This document shows, one piece after another, positions 59,368 through 64,000 of a DNA stretch of 64,000 nucleotides. The stretch is from Conus ventricosus (taxonomy: Eukaryota; Mollusca; Gastropoda; Neogastropoda; Conidae), in NCBI GenBank assembly GCA_018398815.1, contig CM031604.1, forward strand, positions 61,941,968-62,005,967. Reading direction: 5' to 3'. The notes below the pieces were generated by a model that was not told the DNA's origin, searched no databases, and worked only from the letters and a program-made list of their open reading frames with translations. A program made the translations under genes and the position numbers. Numbering within the stretch: position 1 is the stretch's first letter; each line of letters opens with the position of its first letter.

Positions 59368-60477
59368 TTCTTCTTCTTCTTCTTCCTAAAATACTGGTTC
59401 ACTCAAAAACGAGTAGGTCACCAGCGCGCATGTTAAAAAGTAAAATAAAATAACATAAAATAGTGCGACTGAGACTGTTGGCCCCTGGAGCAAATTTGGC
59501 AACAAGGGGTTGCACTCAATATTCAAGAAGTTAAAAGCAATGGCCAAATTCAGGCCCAGGTAACAGTGAAATATCTGGGGAAGTTAAAATAGAAAATCGT
59601 CAATATGCAGATCTCAAAACTGTCGTATCAATTTGTTTTTTAAATGAGACTTGCATTTGTGGCAATTTTGATGGCACCCGGCAGTGAGTTCCACAGCCGT
59701 ACAGAACTAGGATAAAATGAATGTAAATGGCTGTCAATATTTGATGCAGGTATGGTATAACATTGACCGCCACTCCTGGTGCTACTTTTATTCAATACTA
59801 GTTGTTCCATTGGAATATCAATTAGTTTAGCTCTGCCTTTGAAGAAGATGTTAAGTTTGATAAAAGCTCTTCTCTCTTCTAAGGGTTTCCATTCTAATTT
59901 CCTAATGTTCTTCCTAGTATTCCCCTTTTCTCTGATGTGGTTCCCTGTTACGAACCGTGCTGCTCTCTTCTGAATATTTTCGAGGTTATCAATGTCCTTT
60001 AGATTGTAAGGATCCCAAACTGAGCAACCATATTCCAGTACTGGTCTAACCAGTGTTTTGTAGCAGTCGTCTTTAACCTTTTAGGGGCAGTCATGATATT
60101 CCTGTATAAGAAAGCTAAGATGTTATTTGCTTTCTTACATACTAAATTGTAATGTTCTTTCCATTTGAGACGACTATCTATAATCACGCCTAAATATTTT
60201 GCAGCATTGGTTTCTTTAAGAATAGTATTATGAATAGAATATTCTGATCTAGTTGGTGAGCGTTTGTTACATATACGCAACACTAGGCACTTTTGGGGAT
60301 GAAATTCCATTTTCCAAGTTCTTTCCCACTCTTGTAAAGCGTTTAGATCTTCTTGTAGAATGCGTGTATCATTCTTGCTTCTGATTGTTCTATATACTAA
60401 GCTGTTATCTGCAAAAAGCCTTATAGTAGTTCCAGGAGAGAGATTTCTACTTATGTCATTTATATAAATTAAGAATA
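59368..60477 (-). mobile_element. CR1/L2-like LINE, second copy, 5'-truncated
   Basis: More than 90% identical by eye to 25755-26793 and then to 37048-37120. It therefore shows the uninterrupted join across the site used by the L1-like insertion, including GCTGTTATCTGCAAAAAGCC at about 60400-60420. Minus-strand frames at 59999-60310 read FHPQKCLVLRI and [20 protein letters not shown]. The 3' end abuts (CTT)n as in the first copy. Confidence 0.93.
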
Positions 60478-60834
60478 CACGTCTTTTTTCCGAAGAATTT
60501 TTTTAGCTATGTTACTTAAAGCTACTCAGAAGACATTTTGTTACTGGGACCAAGTCTTGTCAGTGTAGCATGCCAGATGAGGTGAAAGGAAGGAAAATGT
60601 ACAGTTTATGTAACAGATCTAGCAGCATTCATTCTTTTTTTGTCCCTTCATATCTTTTGTTCCTGCAGTATAGCAGGAGCCAAAGAAAAGATTTTTAGGA
60701 CCAGGAAGATGAGTCTGGCCAGTGTTGGTGTCTTTTTTTCTTTTGTTATAATATCCTTTTGCATTTTCAGTTTGATGGTTAAGTTGTAGCAGAAGTGTGT
60801 TTGTGTGTGTGTGTGTGGTGTGTATGTATATGTC

Positions 60835-60910
60835 TGAAAATTTTTGTACAGTTGTTTGAGTCAACAAATGTTGAAAACTTTTGTACAATTGTTTGAGTCA
60901 ACAAATGTCA
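60835..60910. repeat. Short tandem duplication
   Basis: Two copies of TTTTGTACA(G/A)TTGTTTGAG followed by TCAACAAATGT, about 42 bases apart. Confidence 0.8.
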
Positions 60911-61314
60911 ATTCTTTTTTCCTTCAGTAAATTCACTGCACTTAGTGTGTGAATTGCAGTCTGGGCTTGTGAGAGAGAGGGTGCAGAAAGTGTATTCATT
61001 GGTAGGCCATTGAACCTTATGAAGCGGATTAAGTTTATTAGATCTGACAATTATATGCCAGTATATATCATCAATAAACCATTTAAGGAACAGTTATGGC
61101 ATAATGATAGAATGCAACTTAAATTCATTGCAGAGAGAAATTGAGAAATGTTTAAAAGTGCATTGACAATCTTTGTCAGAGTTGTGAATGGAGAGAGACA
61201 GACAAATGCAGAAGCGAGGAGAGGATGCAATATTGGGAGTTATGGACAGGGCAAAGTCTGCTTAAATTGCTAGAATTTTATACACGTGATCAAAGAGATG
61301 CCAGGCATTTGTAA

Positions 61315-61400
61315 AACAAACAAACACAATCAAGAGTACTCTACAAATAAACAAAAACAAACACAATCAAGAGTACTCTACAAATAAACAAAAGCAAACA
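61315..61400. repeat. Short tandem duplication
   Basis: Two copies of ACAAACACAATCAAGAGTAC followed by TCTACAAATAAACAAAA. Confidence 0.85.
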
Positions 61401-61734
61401 GCAATGCACTGAATGCATGTCACAACAAAATGTTCACACAATATCCAACAGTACTGTACCACTACAGTACCACTACTCAGTCTGACGTTTTTATTTCCTT
61501 CTTTGTCTATCACCTGCAAAAACAATCATAACAAGAATAAAGCAACACATAACAGGCACAACAGTTTCCCAGTCAACACTGACATATATTTCATATATCT
61601 CTGGAAAAAGAAAAGTTTCCAGGTTTGATTTCATGAAGGGCAAAAAGGCATCATAGCTGCTATAAGCAATGACAGTCTGAATTGCCTTCAGTCTTTCTGA
61701 AACTATAATGTGTACTGTTCTAAAAAAAAAAATG

Positions 61735-61966
61735 GTAGGTAGACACTCGAGGTCTGACCAGCGCGTTGGGCTAATGCGTAGGTCAGACATCTGAGTCATA
61801 GCCACGAGACCCTCTTCTTCAATAATTGTCTCATCTTTGTTAATTCATTTATCCATCAGCTTCAAATCATTGTGTAGTGTGGTCTCAAAACTTAGCGGAT
61901 GTGGTGTAGCGTATATGGACTAGTCCACACGCAGTGACGCCTCCTTGATGAAACTGAAACTGAAAC
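61735..61966 (+). mobile_element. SINE with (TGAAAC)n tail inserted in the RTE-like LINE
   Basis: Starts near GTCTGACCAGCGCGTTGGGC (A-box-like) and shares GTGTAGCGTATATGGACTA and GAAACTGAAACTGAAAC with 5560-5665. Its tail abuts the minus-strand LINE coding end at 61967. The head boundary is approximate. Confidence 0.65.
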
Positions 61967-64000
61967 TCTTTTCTCCAGCTGGTTCCAAGTCATCCCCATG
62001 TTCCTGATGTCTGCTTCCAGGTCCCTGCGCCAGGTGTTCCTTGGCCGACCTCTTTTTTTATTTTCCTTGGGGTTCCATGTTAGGGCTTGTCTAGTGATGT
62101 TGCTTTCAGGCTTCCGCAGCATATGTCCAATCCAGCCCCAACGTTGTTTCTTGATTTCCTGTTCTACGGGCAGCTTTTTTGTTCTCTCACGGAGTTCGTT
62201 GTTGTTGATGGTGTCTGGCCAGCGGATGCGGAGAATCTTGCGCAGGCAGTTGTTGATGAACACCTGCACTTTCTTGGTGGTGGCAACTGTAGTTCTCCAG
62301 GTTTCTGCTCCATACAATAGAACTGCTTTGATACTGGTGTTGAAGAGCCTGACTTTAGTGTTGACTGACAGTTCCTTGGAGCTCTAGATGTTCCGTAGCT
62401 GTACGAACGCTGCCCTGGCCTTTCCGATCCTTGCCCTGACGTCGGCGTCTGTGCCCCCCTGCTTGTCGATGACACTGCCCAGGTAGGTAAAGGCTTCTAC
62501 TTCATCTAGCGTCTCGCTGTCCAGCATGATCGAGTTGGTGCTGACAGTGTTGGCCTTGAGAATCTTGCTCTTGCCTTTATGGATGTTGACCCTACTTGTG
62601 CTTTCTTTCTTTCTTTCTGCGTACGCAGGCTGATACTCCTGCGGACACTCCTTGTATAGCCAGGCAGTGGAGTTTTGTGTGTATGACCCTTTTTTATCCT
62701 GCCATTAAGGCAGCCATACTCCATCTTCGGGGAAGGTGCATGCTATGTGTCACGTGTCATCCATACCAACGGCCAAACTGGCCTTCTCTTCCGAAAGTTG
62801 GTGATGGGATTTTACGTGTGTGCAAGATGTTATGCGTGCGTTCACACACGGAACCTCGGTTTATAGTCTCATTCGAAGGACTGTATGGGGAATGGAGTCA
62901 GAACCAATGTTAACTCCGAGGGAAAAATCCCCCTATACCGAAATTCGAACCCGCAACCCCAGGATCACGAGTCCGGCGCTCTACCAACTGAGCTATCCGG
63001 CCCCCCCTACTTGTGCTCATGTGGGTGCTACGTTGCTTGTCTTCTCTTGCATCTGATGTTGAGTGTGCGAAAGTAGTGCCAGGTCGTCAGCGAAGTCCAA
63101 ATCGTCAAGCTGTGTCCACTGGATCCCATTTCTTCTCTGATCTGTTGAGGTCTTCATGATCCAGTCGATTGCCAGTAGAAATAGAAATGGTGAAAGCAGG
63201 CAACCTTGTCTGACACCAGTCCTCACTTCGAATGCCTTCGTGAACTGCCCTCCATGGATGACTCTACAGGTCAGAGCCTCGTATGAGTTTCTGATGATGG
63301 TGGTGATCTTGGCCGGCACACCGTAATGTCGGAGAAGCTTCCACAGGGTGTCTCGGTCTACGCTGTCGAAGGCTTTCTCGTAGTAGATAAAGTTGACATA
63401 CGTTCGATTGCTTTACAATGATGCGAAGCGTTGCGGTCTGGTCTGTGCAGGATCGATCCTTGCGAAAGCCAGCCTGCTGGTCGCGGAGTTGAGCATCAAC
63501 GGGATCCTTTAACCTGTTCAAAATGACTCTGTTGAAAACCTTTCCTGGCACTGACAGCAGTGTGATTCCTCTGTAGTTCGCGCAGTTGCTAAGGTCGCCT
63601 TTCTTGGGAATCTTGATAAGGTATCCCTCCTTCCAGTCTGCTGGCTCTTGCTCCTCTTCCCAGATCTTCTTGAAGAGGCCAAAGCATCTCTACTGTGGTC
63701 TCTATGTCTGTCTTCAGCGCCTCTGCGGAGATGTTGTCAGGTCCTGCCGCCTTTCCATTCTTTAACTGTTTGATGGCCCTCCCAATTTCTTCTTTGGTTT
63801 GTGCCCCGCAGTCTTTGGGCAGGTCTGAGTCAGCCTCTTCGATGTCTGAAGGGTTCTCTGGCGATGGTCTGTTCAAGAGCTCCTCGAAGTGCTCAACCCA
63901 TCTGTTCTTCTGCTGCTCTTCTCATGTGAGTTGCCTTCCCTCGCTGTCTTTTATTGGTCGTTCTGGCCTCCTGTACTTTCCTGCCAGCTTCTTGGTGGTG
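61967..64000 (-). mobile_element. RTE-like LINE, minus strand, runs off the window
   Basis: Minus-strand frames: KNGKAAGPDNISAEALKTDI (about 63740), QAGFRKDRSCTDQ (about 63450), KAFEVRTGVRQGCLLSPFLF (about 63190) and the catalytic FADD box at 63083-63094. After an inserted SINE come TYLGSVIDKQGGTDADV (about 62470), YGAETWRTT and WGWIGHMLRKPESNITRQAL plus RGRPRNTWRRDLEADI. These are the finger, palm, thumb and C-terminal blocks of RTE-type polyproteins. Frameshifts are present near 63350-63400 and 63670. Confidence 0.9.
62601..63006 (-). mobile_element. tRNA-derived SINE (second family) inside the RTE-like LINE
   Basis: Full copy with GCCGGATAGCTCAGTTGG head and GGTTCGAATTTCGG B box on the minus strand, nearly identical to 12134-12546 but without the head duplication. 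CTACTTGTG flanks it at 62592-62600 and 63007-63015, and the LINE resumes on the other side. Confidence 0.92.

Overview
The window is eukaryotic, almost certainly from a lophotrochozoan, most likely a mollusc (an inference from style, not from a database match). It has a single intron-rich gene, very long introns, dense (CA)n/(GT)n and (CT)n arrays, tRNA-derived SINEs and many kinds of retrotransposon. No bacterial or organellar features are visible. Two 100-base runs of N (5315-5414 and 44336-44435) mark scaffold joins.

The one host gene I can support is a TBK1/IKK-epsilon-like serine/threonine kinase on the + strand, spanning at least 1361-57049. Recognisable exons cover the start (glycine-rich loop), the kinase catalytic and C-lobe parts ([11 protein letters not shown], an activation-loop Ser before GTEEYLHPD), a possible ubiquitin-like-domain segment, several coiled-coil exons and the C-terminal stop. 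Exons for the rest of the N-lobe (including the ATP-binding lysine) and for part of the ubiquitin-like and scaffold region were not found. The ATG has a strong start context and lies 32 bases downstream of a kappa-B-like decamer.

Everything else is intron or flank filled with repeats. From left to right: a LINE 3' end (1-1137); a SINE half; an internally deleted Ty3/Gypsy element with two LTRs and a 5-bp target duplication (5942-6829); a tRNA-SINE with its duplication (8714-9097); an 820-bp inverted-repeat DNA element (10720-11539); a second tRNA-SINE family (12134-12546) inserted at an L2-like LINE end; a truncated LINE copy with a 15-bp duplication (16396-16941); and a near-complete Ty3/Gypsy element on the minus strand (19267-23947).

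The central block is a nested insertion. A CR1/L2-like LINE on the minus strand (25755-26793 plus 37046-38800) is split by a roughly 10.25-kb L1/Tx1-like LINE on the + strand (26794-37045). That LINE ends in poly(A) and is flanked by a 12-14 bp duplication that falls on the codons of the host LINE's own reverse-transcriptase ADD active site. A broken Tc1-like transposase follows (39320-40385).

The next introns carry minisatellites (73-bp and 28-bp units) and a near-full-length I/Jockey-type LINE (45811-51764) with a 13-bp duplication. Its 3' tail recurs at several other places in the window. Downstream of the kinase stop lie a second CR1/L2-like copy (59368-60477) and an RTE-like LINE on the minus strand running off the right edge, itself interrupted by a SINE with its own duplication.
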